Source: Lachnospiraceae bacterium
Lineage (GTDB): Bacteria; Bacillota; Clostridia; Lachnospirales; Lachnospiraceae
DNA length: 64,000 nucleotides
Assembly (NCBI GenBank): GCA_022766245.1
Contig: JALEPL010000007.1
Span: forward strand, 53,335 to 117,334
Direction: 5' to 3'
Below are positions 8,591-17,904 of this stretch, one piece after another. The notes beneath the pieces were generated by a model, which saw only the letters and a program-made list of their open reading frames with translations, was not told where the DNA came from and did not search any database. Each line of letters starts with the position of its first letter. Positions within the stretch are counted from its first letter, which is position 1. The position numbers and the translations under genes are program-made.

Positions 8591-9628
8591 ATGAAAAAAC
8601 CTTATGTAATTGCAGAGTTGGGCGTTAATTTTTACGATACAGCCCAGGTGGAGGGAATCACTCCCCTTGAGGCGGCAAAAAAGTATATCGATCAGGCAAA
8701 ATGGGCAGGGGTGGATGCGGTGAAGTTCCAGTCCTATAAGGCGGGAACAATTGTGTCTAAAAATTCACCGGCTTACTGGGATACCACAAAAGAGCCAACA
8801 AAGACACAGTATGAACTGTTTACTAAGTTTGATCATTTTGATCAAAAGAACTATGAGGAGTTATGTCGGTACTGTAAACAGGTGGGAGTAGATTTTATGT
8901 CTACCCCTTTCGATTATGCGTCGGCTGATTATCTGGAGAATCTGGTGGATATTTACAAGATTTCATCCTCGGATTTGAGTAATCTTCCCTTTATCCGTCA
9001 CATTGCCCGGAAGGGAAAGCCTGTGTATCTATCCGTGGGTGCATCTTACCTGTCAGAAGTGGAGGAGGCACTGCGTATTCTAAAGGAGGAGCATTGTCCG
9101 GAAATTGCACTGTTGCATTGTGTTCTGTCCTATCCCACCCGGAATGAAGATGCGAATCTGGCAGTGATACAGACCTTAAAGCGTATTTTCCCGGATGTGA
9201 TGGTGGGATACAGCGATCACACCCTGCCGGATCCGCAGATGACGATATTGTCTACTGCCTTTCTATATGGCGCACAGGTGATTGAAAAGCATTTTACATT
9301 GGATAAGACTTTGCCGGGAAATGACCACTACCATGCCGGAGATCCTGAGGATTTCAAAAAAGCGATTGAAAACTTTGAACTAATCTGTACCGTGACGGGT
9401 TCCGGAGAAAAGACCGTGTTGGAATGTGAGCAGGTGCCGCGGCGTGAGGCAAGGCGTTCTCTGGTATTGACACGGGCATTAAAGGCAGGCGAGATTATTA
9501 GAGAGAGGGATCTCATGGCGAAACGCCCGGGAACCGGTATATCACCGAAATATGCGGATGTGGTGATTGGCAGGGCAGTAAAGACAGATTTGCCGGAAGA
9601 TACCATATTGGATTGGAATATGGTGTAA
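8591..9628 (+). CDS. NeuB-family nonulosonic acid synthase (PseI/LegI type)
   Basis: The 345-residue enzyme condenses a 6-carbon amino sugar with phosphoenolpyruvate. The TIM-barrel part carries VIAELGVNF, GVDAVKFQSYKA, DFMSTPFD, KISSSDLSNLPFI, LHCVLSYPT, GYSDHTLP and EKHFTLDKTLPGNDH. The last 60 residues form the SAF (antifreeze-like) domain, with RSLVLTRALKAGEII and KRPGTGISP. Length and motifs are complete. It is the second gene of the operon started at 6978; the segment after HFTLD reads LPGNDHYHA, as in Pse/Leg-type synthases rather than animal sialate synthases (weak evidence). Confidence 0.93.
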   Translation: MKKPYVIAELGVNFYDTAQVEGITPLEAAKKYIDQAKWAGVDAVKFQSYKAGTIVSKNSPAYWDTTKEPTKTQYELFTKFDHFDQKNYEELCRYCKQVGVDFMSTPFDYASADYLENLVDIYKISSSDLSNLPFIRHIARKGKPVYLSVGASYLSEVEEALRILKEEHCPEIALLHCVLSYPTRNEDANLAVIQTLKRIFPDVMVGYSDHTLPDPQMTILSTAFLYGAQVIEKHFTLDKTLPGNDHYHAGDPEDFKKAIENFELICTVTGSGEKTVLECEQVPRREARRSLVLTRALKAGEIIRERDLMAKRPGTGISPKYADVVIGRAVKTDLPEDTILDWNMV

Positions 9629-9666
9629 GAAAAATACAATGGAGTTTGGAAAATGGAGGAAAGATC

Positions 9667-10032
9667 ATGGAAGATTTGAGAACGCAGCAGAAGGAAGCGT
9701 TACAGGTATTGGCAGAGTACAGTCCGAAGCTGATTCGGGCGATGAAGGCAGTAGTGGAAGAATTGAAAGGAAACCGACAGGCGGATACAGATGAATATCT
9801 GCTTAGTATTGTAAATGGTATGAACTGGGAGATTGAGATTTTTAATCTCACCAAAGAATATATCAACGAGTCAGAGGAGCGTTTGAATAAGGACTCTTTC
9901 AATCAGGCAATTTTACAGTTTAATGAGGCTTATATGGGTAAGGATGACTTGAAAATGGCAGAGCTTCTGGAGGGAGAGGTTCTTGTGGTGTTCGAAAAGT
10001 TTGAAAAGATTGCAAAGGAACTGTCTGTGTGA
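9667..10032 (+). CDS. Small helical protein of unknown function before CgeB-like paralogue 2
   Basis: The 121-residue acidic helical protein has no recognised family. ATG 9667 is chosen because GGAGGAAAGATC stands directly in front; the open frame upstream overlaps neuB. Its TGA overlaps the ATG of the next gene (TGATG at 10030-10034), so the two are coupled. Like the protein at 2064 it precedes a transferase gene, and could be a partner of the transferase or of flagellin. No sequence motif confirms this. Confidence 0.7.
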   Translation: MEDLRTQQKEALQVLAEYSPKLIRAMKAVVEELKGNRQADTDEYLLSIVNGMNWEIEIFNLTKEYINESEERLNKDSFNQAILQFNEAYMGKDDLKMAELLEGEVLVVFEKFEKIAKELSV

Positions 10033-11189
10033 TGAAAATTCTGTATTATGATTGGGATGAGTATACCGGTCGGGATTGTATGGATATAATGAAAGCTTTG
10101 GGCTGGATGGTGTCTGTAGTGAAATATCGTTTGACTGATTACGAAAATGATGCGTCGTTTGAGGAACAGATGAGTCGGGTATTAAAGATGGGATATGATT
10201 GTATCTTTTCGTTCAATTTTTATCCGATTTTGTCTAAAATCGCAAAAGAAAATGGCATTTTGTATCTGTCATGGGTATTTGATTCGCCACATTTGACGTT
10301 GGAGTCAGATACAATATCTAATACATGTAATAGAGTCTTTGTGTTTGATCGTAAATTGTGTGAGAAATACCAGGAACGAGGGATTTCCACAATTAGTTAT
10401 ATGCCCTTGGCATATAATGGAACTAGAATGAACGATTTCCCTAGGGGACGGGCGAGAGAGTATCAGCATGAAGTATGCTTTTTAGGAACGTTATATGATG
10501 ATAGCTATAATTTTTGGGATCAGATTAAGTTTATACCTGAGAATGAGAGAGGATATGTAGAGGGAATTATTGCGTGCCAACAGTTGATTTATGGAATGGA
10601 TTTGTGCGAACAACTGATGACGTCAGAGCGGTGTAAACAGCTTTTGCAGTACATAAGTGTGGAATTGCCGGAGAATTATGAGGATTGTAGAAATGATATT
10701 TTGCGTAAAATGATTCAGAAAAAAATTACAGTAGAGGAACGACGCAATTTGCTACAGCGTGTGGGGGAAAGATTTTCGTTGGATCTGTATTCGCCCAAGG
10801 AGCCAGATAATTTGCCGGTAAATTATCTGGGATACGCCGACTATCTTACGCAGATGCCTGAGATATTTTATACGAGCAAAATTAATCTGAATATTACGTT
10901 GCGTTCCATTCAGTCAGGAATACCTCTTCGCGTGATAGATATTTTGGGAGTGGGAGGATTTGTACTATCCAATTATCAGGCGGAATTTGAAGAGTATTTT
11001 ACGTATGGAAAAGATATCGTATGGTTTGACTGTCCGGAGGATTTGGTGGAGAAAATAGGATATTTTCTGCGAAATGATGAACTGCGAGAACGCTTGGCCA
11101 GTCAAGGACATGAAACAGCCAGTCAGATATTTACTTATGAGAAATTATTGCCAAAGCTATTTGCTGAGGCTTTTGGAGGGACATTTTAG
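10032..11189 (+). CDS. CgeB-like glycosyltransferase, paralogue 2
   Basis: This 385-residue protein is parallel throughout to the products at 4177 and 13786: FSFNFYPILS, FDSPHLTLES, CFLGTLYDD, ERGYVEGIIACQQLIYG, INLNITLRSIQSGIPLR and GVGGFVLSNYQAEFEEYF. ATG 10032 is preferred to the GTG three bases earlier because of the TGATG overlap. Its stop overlaps the GTG of the next gene by one base, so at least four genes from 9667 onward look co-translated. Confidence 0.85.
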   Translation: MKILYYDWDEYTGRDCMDIMKALGWMVSVVKYRLTDYENDASFEEQMSRVLKMGYDCIFSFNFYPILSKIAKENGILYLSWVFDSPHLTLESDTISNTCNRVFVFDRKLCEKYQERGISTISYMPLAYNGTRMNDFPRGRAREYQHEVCFLGTLYDDSYNFWDQIKFIPENERGYVEGIIACQQLIYGMDLCEQLMTSERCKQLLQYISVELPENYEDCRNDILRKMIQKKITVEERRNLLQRVGERFSLDLYSPKEPDNLPVNYLGYADYLTQMPEIFYTSKINLNITLRSIQSGIPLRVIDILGVGGFVLSNYQAEFEEYFTYGKDIVWFDCPEDLVEKIGYFLRNDELRERLASQGHETASQIFTYEKLLPKLFAEAFGGTF

Positions 11190-12325
11190 TGAAAAAGGCG
11201 GTCAGCGTGGTTGTACCATGCTATTGTGTGAAAGACGAATATTTTGATGGTCTTATGACGTCCTTACTGAATCAGACTTTGGGAAAAGAAAAACTGGAAA
11301 TTGTGTTAGTGGATGATGGCTCTCCAGATGATACCTATGAAAAACTCCAGGAGTATGAGAGACGTGAACCGGAAACTATCATGGTGATTCGTTGTTCCGA
11401 AAATGGTGGTCCTGGAGCGGCCCGGACTATTGGACTCAGCTATGCAACTGGTGAGTATGTAGCGTTTGCAGATCAGGATGATTGGGTGGATCTGGCAATG
11501 TATCAGATTTTGTATGAAAAGGGAAAAGAATATGATTGTGATGTTGTAAAATGTGATTGGTGTCGTGAAGAAAATATGTATGAACCAATTGCTAGTGAAT
11601 TGCAGGAGATAGGGGAGTTTATAGAAATTCAATCTAAAGAAGAACGACAAGAGCTTTTTGAAATAAAAGATTTGGGAGGGTATTGGGCTGCGCTCTATCA
11701 ACGAAATATGTTGATAGAGAATGAAATCTTTTTTCCATCAGGCGTGTTTTATGACGATAATTTTTTTGCAGGATTGGTATGTTTCTATGGAAAACGATAC
11801 TTCTTTTGCCAAGACAAGATGTATCATTGGTATGTAAACACGGAGTCCGTAAGCATGAAGAAGAGTATTTCAAGACATACTGATCGATTGAAGGTAGAAC
11901 TGCTTCTGTTGGAAGAATTGAGAGTACGTGGAATAGAAGCGGAATTCCATGATTATGTAGAAGCAGCCTTTTTTGAACGATATTTTTTAAATACCATGGG
12001 TACTTTGATTACTAGGCAGGGGGGAATGCCACTTTCGCTGTGGCAAATTATGAGAACACAGCTTTTTCATAATTGCCCGAATTTTAAGGAAAATCCTATT
12101 ATTCAAAAAAAATTTGGATATTTATACAAAGAAAACTGGGTTGGTTTTATTGCGCAGTGGAGTATGCTGAATCTTGAAGAATTGCAAGGAAATGACAAGT
12201 TCTTGGCTGAATATGAAGTATTGAAGCATTATAGTTTTATGGAATTGATTTTTATGGAAAATCTGACGCAACCTCAGTGGGAATTGATTCAATTTTGCTA
12301 TATGGTGTTACAGTGTTTAAGATAA
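11189..12325 (+). CDS. GT2 family glycosyltransferase
   Basis: The 378-residue protein opens with a GT-A fold: VSVVVPCYCVKDEYFDGLMTS, IVLVDDGSPDDTYEKL, ENGGPGAARTIGLSYATGEY and FADQDDW. The DDGSPDDT and DQDD acidic clusters are the nucleotide-sugar/metal sites of this family. No membrane segment is evident, in keeping with a cytoplasmic transferase acting on flagellin or a soluble glycan acceptor. GTG is the start and overlaps the upstream stop. The gene is clearly more AT-rich than the 6978-9628 operon, as are its neighbours, hinting at separate acquisition. Confidence 0.88.
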   Translation: MKKAVSVVVPCYCVKDEYFDGLMTSLLNQTLGKEKLEIVLVDDGSPDDTYEKLQEYERREPETIMVIRCSENGGPGAARTIGLSYATGEYVAFADQDDWVDLAMYQILYEKGKEYDCDVVKCDWCREENMYEPIASELQEIGEFIEIQSKEERQELFEIKDLGGYWAALYQRNMLIENEIFFPSGVFYDDNFFAGLVCFYGKRYFFCQDKMYHWYVNTESVSMKKSISRHTDRLKVELLLLEELRVRGIEAEFHDYVEAAFFERYFLNTMGTLITRQGGMPLSLWQIMRTQLFHNCPNFKENPIIQKKFGYLYKENWVGFIAQWSMLNLEELQGNDKFLAEYEVLKHYSFMELIFMENLTQPQWELIQFCYMVLQCLR

Positions 12326-12346
12326 ATAAAGAGGTAAAGGAAGAAA

Positions 12347-13771
12347 ATGGGGGAGGAAATGGAAACAATATATAAGGAATTATTGAATGCTAAAGATAAT
12401 CGAGAGAAAATCTACATTTATTCGAAATGTTTGTCAGTGGAAAAACGACTGGATTGGTTATTGGAATTAGAACAGTCGATTTTGAATAGCTGTGATTTGC
12501 CATGGGACACATTGTATTTTTTGTTTGGACAGATTGGACGGATGATATTTATGAATCCTGCATTGGAAACAGAGGAGAGTGTGTTTCGAAAATGGAGAAT
12601 CCTTGAAAAGTCCTTGGAGGGATGTAAACGAAATCTGTCGCATCAGTTGGAGTCGATTCCAATATCCCAGCGTAATCAGGAATTGGTAATCATGGTTATC
12701 GAACAGTTTTTAGGTTCGGAACATGGACCAACAAAGACCGTTTTAGATAGAAGTTATGTTGTAAAACACTGTTTAGGGAAAAAGGTACTAATAATTAATA
12801 CTGCGGAATTGATGAGTCTAGAGGGATACGTTCCATTTGAAGGAGTTACATGTGCGTCCTATATACCAGAATTGCTAGCAACAGAATCCTGCCAATGGCA
12901 GGGGGAAAGCTTTTCTTATTTCCAGTGTGAACAAAATATGCCCAATTTACCTGTTTTGGAGATGTTGTTGCAGACGATACGTCAACTAAAGCCGGGCATG
13001 GTGATTTGTGTTGGTGGTGGAAGTCTATTTGCGGGTTTGGTTAATGAGATGATACCGGTTTTGACAGTTGGAACTACTCAATCGGGTCTGTACACGACCA
13101 TGGCGGATTATCAGGTAGTAAATAGTGCACTAAATCCTATGAATCGTGCGATTGTTGAGAGAATGAAACGAAAAAAAGAGCATGTAATTGAAGGAACGTT
13201 TACATTTTCGCTGAAGACACAGAAAGAGTATGTAACTAGAGAAATGCTGGGCTTACCAAAAGATGCATTTCTATTGGCATTAGTAGGAGGTCGGTTAAAT
13301 GAGGAGATGTCTGAACAATTTTTACAAATGCTGGATGAAGTCTTAAGTGAACAAGTTCAGGCGGTATTTATTGGGATTGATGAACTAAAGAATTCAAAAA
13401 AGTACCAACAGCTTCAAAGATATTCTTATTGTTTGGGCTTTTGTAGTGATGTATTATCTCGATTGGAGGTATGTGACCTCTATGTAAACCCGATACGAAA
13501 GGGAGGTGCGACATCTTCTGTAGAGGCATTGTACAAGAAAAAACCTATTATAACAACTGGATTTGGTGATGTAGGAGGAGTTGCAGAAGATATCTTTGTA
13601 TGCAAAGACTTGGAGGATATGAAAAATCAGATTCTTCACTACAGTCAGGACAAGGAATTTTACAAGGCTCAATCTGTATTGGCAGAAAAGCAGGCGGAGA
13701 AATATATGGATTCCACAGGAGCATTTCTTAGCATTTTGGAGGAATATCAGCGTCGCATGAATGCACAATAA
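12347..13771 (+). CDS. GT-B-type glycosyltransferase
   Basis: In this 474-residue protein, residues about 1-150 are helical and of unknown function. The remainder resembles a GT-B transferase: VICVGGGSLFAGLVNEM, TVGTTQSGLYTTMADY, then LLALVGGRLNEEMSEQFL, and a C-terminal donor-site segment NPIRKGGATSSVEALYKK followed by PIITTGFGDVGGVAED. The helical N-terminus plus GT-B core is reminiscent of HMW1C/GT41-type protein glycosyltransferases, but I cannot show that. The start is either ATG 12347 (after GAGGTAAAGGAAGAAA) or ATG 12359. It ends 15 bases from the convergent paralogue 3 gene. Confidence 0.75.
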   Translation: MGEEMETIYKELLNAKDNREKIYIYSKCLSVEKRLDWLLELEQSILNSCDLPWDTLYFLFGQIGRMIFMNPALETEESVFRKWRILEKSLEGCKRNLSHQLESIPISQRNQELVIMVIEQFLGSEHGPTKTVLDRSYVVKHCLGKKVLIINTAELMSLEGYVPFEGVTCASYIPELLATESCQWQGESFSYFQCEQNMPNLPVLEMLLQTIRQLKPGMVICVGGGSLFAGLVNEMIPVLTVGTTQSGLYTTMADYQVVNSALNPMNRAIVERMKRKKEHVIEGTFTFSLKTQKEYVTREMLGLPKDAFLLALVGGRLNEEMSEQFLQMLDEVLSEQVQAVFIGIDELKNSKKYQQLQRYSYCLGFCSDVLSRLEVCDLYVNPIRKGGATSSVEALYKKKPIITTGFGDVGGVAEDIFVCKDLEDMKNQILHYSQDKEFYKAQSVLAEKQAEKYMDSTGAFLSILEEYQRRMNAQ

Positions 13772-13785
13772 TAATGATTGAACAC

Positions 13786-14967
13786 TTAGATAGAGAATGC
13801 CAGTGACAGCATTTGTGCCAGTCGTATCGTATAGGTATGGCTGGTGCGTACTTTTTCCAAGCCATTGTGTGCAATCTCCTGACGTTCTTTGTCGTGGGAC
13901 AGGTAGTAGGCTGTTTTCTCCAGCAGATCCTCATCACAAGTATACATATCCAGATCTTCGCCAACGATAAATTGTTCGGATAGTTCCGGCTGATAATTGG
14001 TAAGCAGGAATCCGCCACATCCCAGAATGTCAAATATGCGTAGAGGTAGTCCACTGCGAATTCCCTTTGCAGTGGGATTGAGGTTAATCATACTGTTACG
14101 GAAGACTAAGGGCATTTCTGTATGGGTTTTGACTAGACCACAGTTGTTGACAGGCAGCCCGGAAGTGTCACTGCCAGTGTAGAGATCAACGGAATAATGC
14201 TGGCCTAGTGTGCGCATCAGACGAAGTCTCTCGATAGAGGTGATTTTGGGTGAGATGTAAAAAAGTGCCATTGTCATAGCATCATCTACGGTAAAATCCT
14301 CGGGAGGAGTATAATAATCGGGTACGTGAGTCTGAAATTCCTGGATAATATCAGGCCGTTGTTGCAAAATTTCCGGAATAAAATAGTAGCCATAAATGAG
14401 GCTTTGCGCATCCATAATGGCATTCAGATAGCCTTCCGTGTGCGAACTTAGATTTTGTACTTTGTCGTAGGGGCATTTTTCCGTATAGAGGGAGCCAACA
14501 AAGGATATTTCGCTATGAAAACGAGACTCATCTGTGGAGTTTGTGTTAGCAAAAAAAGTATCCAATCGTTTTACATTAACCGCCAAGGGTAAATGAAAAA
14601 TATGCCCCGGATTTTTGTCATAAAAGGTTTCGTATTGTAATCGATCAAAAAGAAAGGTGCGATTCCATTCGTTGGAAAGTGTATGAGAGTAGAGCTCCAT
14701 CACTGGAGAATCTACTGTCCAGCTAATGTAGCGGATTTTGAAAATATTGCAAATGGCAGACAGCACAGGATAATAATTCACACTGATTACACCATGGTAG
14801 TCTTTTGCAAACAGTTCCACTTTTACGGCATCTATTGTCTGCTGTGGTGTGGTAGATTTATCAGTAATTTCTAGGTTTATGGTATCAACTTCATGTCCTA
14901 ATTCTTCTAGGGCTGCAATCATGTCCGGTTCACAAATACTGCCATAACGGTAAAATAGAAATCTCAT
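13786..14967 (-). CDS. CgeB-like glycosyltransferase, paralogue 3
   Basis: The 393-residue third copy has ISVNYYPVLSAI, VDSPVMELYSHT, ISFVGSLYTEK, EGYLNAIMDAQSLIYG, INLNPTAKGIRSGLPLR and GCGGFLLTNYQPEL. It is the most diverged of the three: INLNPTAKGIRSG replaces INLN[IS]xLRSIQSG. ATG 14967 has AAAGGAGTATGT in front; the frame is open further upstream but without a ribosome binding site. It lies on the minus strand between plus-strand transferase genes. Confidence 0.85.
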   Translation of the reverse strand: MRFLFYRYGSICEPDMIAALEELGHEVDTINLEITDKSTTPQQTIDAVKVELFAKDYHGVISVNYYPVLSAICNIFKIRYISWTVDSPVMELYSHTLSNEWNRTFLFDRLQYETFYDKNPGHIFHLPLAVNVKRLDTFFANTNSTDESRFHSEISFVGSLYTEKCPYDKVQNLSSHTEGYLNAIMDAQSLIYGYYFIPEILQQRPDIIQEFQTHVPDYYTPPEDFTVDDAMTMALFYISPKITSIERLRLMRTLGQHYSVDLYTGSDTSGLPVNNCGLVKTHTEMPLVFRNSMINLNPTAKGIRSGLPLRIFDILGCGGFLLTNYQPELSEQFIVGEDLDMYTCDEDLLEKTAYYLSHDKERQEIAHNGLEKVRTSHTYTIRLAQMLSLAFSI

Positions 14968-15061
14968 ACATACTCCTTTAAAAATGCTTGTGACGATTTT
15001 AGGTTTATTATATAGTATTAACAGAAGAAAAAGCAACCGTTCACAAGAAGGGAGAACCTAT

Positions 15062-16156
15062 ATGACGGCAACAATTTTTGTGATGACGCATAAAAAATAT
15101 GATGAACTGCAGGATTCGCTTTATCGCACATTACAGGTAGGGAAAACAGCAGGAGAATCGCTGCCATATCTAGGGGATGACACCGGAGAAAATATATCTG
15201 ACCAGAATCCTTTTTATGGAGAACTGACAGGGTATTATTGGATTTGGAAAAATTATAAAGCAGATGATGTAATAGGGGTCTGTCATTACCGCCGCTATTT
15301 TCTCAATGATAAGGGACAGTTTATGAATGAGGGAGAGCTGCAACAGATTTTAGCTGAGTATGATGTAATTGTATCGGATGCTCCGGTTTCGTCACAAACA
15401 AATAGTGAACGATATAAAGAAAGCCATAATATAAAGGATTTACTGGCAGTAGGTGATGTTATTTCACGATTGACGCCGGAATATAAGGATAGTTTCGACT
15501 ATATGATGCAGGAAAAACGTTCATATTACGCAAATCTTTTGATTACAAGACATGAACTCTTTAATTCCTATTGTGATTGGCTGTTTGCCATATTAAAAGA
15601 ATCTGAGAAATCGATCGATGTTAGTGGTTACGATTCTTACCATAGACGTGTATATGGGTTTTTATCAGAGTTTTTGCTGATGGTATGGATACATAAGAAC
15701 GGATTGAAACCTTATGAATCAAGAATTGGCATAGTGGCAGAAAAAGCAGAAACAATGGAGTTGAAGAATGCTTTGGCAGAACTGGTGCGAAGTCAGGCGT
15801 ACAGCAATGCAAGGAAGTTGTTCTATGATTATACCGCTGACCGCCCGGATGTCCGCCTTCCTATCAGTGATATAAGAGGTGAGTTCCCACTCATAGAGCA
15901 GATTTTGTATATCTTGGAGTTGGAACAGCAGCAGCAGGTTGTTGGATTAGCACAGGTTTCGGCTGATTTGAAGGAACAGCTCATTTATTATTGTAGACTG
16001 AGGGAGATTTTACAGATGCTTGGAGAGCAGGGAATCACACCGGAGTGTCAGGAGTTCTTTGCCCAGCATAGTGTATCAGTTATTGCTGTGGAGGTGGCTC
16101 TTCGCAATATGGAGAAAGTGAATGCAGACAGAGTACGACAGATTCTGTTTGCATAG
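15062..16156 (+). CDS. DUF4422 protein with unique C-terminal domain
   Basis: Residues 1 to about 245 of 364 are DUF4422: IFVMTHKKYDE, PYLGDDTGENISDQNP, ELTGYYWIWKN, VIGVCHYRRYF, and YHRRVYGFLSEFLLMVW. This family occurs with capsule, LPS and flagellin glycan genes and is treated as a probable glycosyltransferase. The last 115 residues are helical and not shared with the other DUF4422 proteins here. ATG 15062 follows AAGGGAGAACCTAT. The gene is only 8 bases from the next one, so both are probably one transcript. Confidence 0.82.
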   Translation: MTATIFVMTHKKYDELQDSLYRTLQVGKTAGESLPYLGDDTGENISDQNPFYGELTGYYWIWKNYKADDVIGVCHYRRYFLNDKGQFMNEGELQQILAEYDVIVSDAPVSSQTNSERYKESHNIKDLLAVGDVISRLTPEYKDSFDYMMQEKRSYYANLLITRHELFNSYCDWLFAILKESEKSIDVSGYDSYHRRVYGFLSEFLLMVWIHKNGLKPYESRIGIVAEKAETMELKNALAELVRSQAYSNARKLFYDYTADRPDVRLPISDIRGEFPLIEQILYILELEQQQQVVGLAQVSADLKEQLIYYCRLREILQMLGEQGITPECQEFFAQHSVSVIAVEVALRNMEKVNADRVRQILFA

Positions 16157-16164
16157 AGGAAAAA

Positions 16165-17664
16165 ATGAACAATAACCAGATAGCATTTATTATATGTGTC
16201 AATGATGATTTTGAATATTCAGAATGCCAGTATTATCTAAGTAAATTAAAAGTGCCGGATGGATTTTCTATGGATGTAATTACCATACAAGACGCTTCTT
16301 CCATGGCTGAGGGATATAATGCGGGAATGCAGTCCTCCAATGCTAAGTACAAGGTGTATATGCATCAGGATACCTTCATTATCAATGAAAACTTCATACA
16401 GGATATACTGGAGGTTTTTTCTGTGGATGACAAAGTGGGGCTCATTGGCTTGGTCGGTTGTAGAATGTTGCCGGAAAACGCTGTGGCTGTATCTGCTTGG
16501 GACACAGGAAAGATTTATCATAATTTTGGGGTATTTTGTGGATACCAAAATGGAAAAAGCATTGAAGTGGACACAGCGGATGGTCTGATGATGGTTACGC
16601 AGTATGATATTCCTTGGAGAGAGGATTTGTTTACCCAATGGGACTATTATGATATTTCCCAATGTTACGAATTCAGGCTTGCAGGATATAAGACGGTTGT
16701 ACCTTATCAGAAAGAGTGTTGGTGTTATCATGACAATAAGCATAGTCAGATTAGCTCGTATGTGAAATGTCGGGATGTTTTTGTTCGGGAATATCAGGAT
16801 TTTTATTCACCTGACACGCCTATCGGGGTAAATGTGGAACGATGCACGGATTATGATCAACTTAACAGAGAGATGAAGGAAAATGTTGCATTGTTGATTG
16901 ACATGGGGAAAATGGATGAGGTGAAGACGCTTCTGAATAGAGAAGAGTCAAATGAATTTTCTTTGTTGGAAGATTATCGTGTGATAAAAAATATTCTGGA
17001 CATGGAACAAGACCAAAATTCGCAGATTCATTTTTATCATAATAATATGAATCATAGGATGTTGATGGAACATTTTAGAGCTTTGAGGCATTATTTAAAC
17101 CGCATTGAGTACGGAAAAGTGGATTTTGATGTCGCAGCATTTCGTCAGGAGTATTCCGTGTATGCGACTTCGGTGATGGCCAGGACTTATTGTGACAATC
17201 TAGGAAAAGTCAATGTTTGGATTAATGAAACCTATGGAATTGATATTGATTTGGGAGAATACTCCTATAAGGAATTGACTCGAAGACAGTATAGTATATC
17301 GCAATTTATGAATAGTTCCATTGTATTTTCAGATAGTTTGGAGGATTTCAATCTTTTGGCCTCATATTTTATGACAGACATTAAAGAGGCGCTACTGATT
17401 GTAAACAGGGAAGATGGACAGATTACCGATTCTAGTCTGTTGGATAGAATCAAAGAGATTCGTTTCCATGATGTGACAATGGTTCGACGCATGCTGAAAG
17501 ATGAAATCTATACGAGGGGAAAAGCTATTATAGTTTGTGGAGCAAAGGCAGGTAATTATGCATCGTTATACCACAATACGGATATTCCGGTGAAATGGTA
17601 TATAGAATCGACACTGCTTAACCCAAGAAAGTATAGTGAAAATATTTGTGTTAGGCAATGTTAA
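16165..17664 (+). CDS. StrF-like GT2 glycosyltransferase, possibly frameshifted near its end
   Basis: The 499-residue product has a PF13712-like GT2 domain at residues 1-230: IAFIICVNDDFEYSECQYYL, VITIQDASSMAEGYNAGM, YKVYMHQDTFI and VGLIGLVGCRMLPE. A long helical middle follows, then an alpha/beta tail (ALLIVNRED, AIIVCGAKAGNYASLY). The frame ends in ENICVRQC and TAA, but a second frame begins at 17636 and continues sensibly as FVLGNVKGYYSFEKIF. The true product may therefore be about 55 residues longer, with an indel near 17640-17650. Confidence 0.82.
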   Translation: MNNNQIAFIICVNDDFEYSECQYYLSKLKVPDGFSMDVITIQDASSMAEGYNAGMQSSNAKYKVYMHQDTFIINENFIQDILEVFSVDDKVGLIGLVGCRMLPENAVAVSAWDTGKIYHNFGVFCGYQNGKSIEVDTADGLMMVTQYDIPWREDLFTQWDYYDISQCYEFRLAGYKTVVPYQKECWCYHDNKHSQISSYVKCRDVFVREYQDFYSPDTPIGVNVERCTDYDQLNREMKENVALLIDMGKMDEVKTLLNREESNEFSLLEDYRVIKNILDMEQDQNSQIHFYHNNMNHRMLMEHFRALRHYLNRIEYGKVDFDVAAFRQEYSVYATSVMARTYCDNLGKVNVWINETYGIDIDLGEYSYKELTRRQYSISQFMNSSIVFSDSLEDFNLLASYFMTDIKEALLIVNREDGQITDSSLLDRIKEIRFHDVTMVRRMLKDEIYTRGKAIIVCGAKAGNYASLYHNTDIPVKWYIESTLLNPRKYSENICVRQC

Positions 17665-17830
17665 GGGGTATTATAGTTTTGAAAAAATATTTGGGAGGCA
17701 CAATAGTCAGCTTGTTCAAGATGCGGAAAATATGAAAAGAACAGTTATGCTTTGTAATGAGGTTCTTGATGAAAACGAGAGATTGAAGCATCGGGTGAGA
17801 GAATTGCAGGATATGATCGGAAGCAAATGA
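17636..17830 (+). pseudogene. Probable out-of-frame 3' tail of the StrF-like gene
   Basis: This 64-codon frame overlaps the end of the preceding gene by 29 bases. It begins with GTG but lacks a ribosome binding site. Its start FVLGNVKGYYSFEKIF reads naturally after RKYSEN of the upstream frame, and its end (VLDENERLKHRVRELQDMI) is a coiled-coil tail. The parsimonious reading is one gene split by a small indel; a coupled small coiled-coil protein is the alternative. Confidence 0.5.
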
Positions 17831-17904
17831 TATATTTGAAAAACGGCATCAGGACTCCGTCACCTGCGTTGACACCTTATGCCAATTCCTAAAGGAGCAA
17901 ATAA

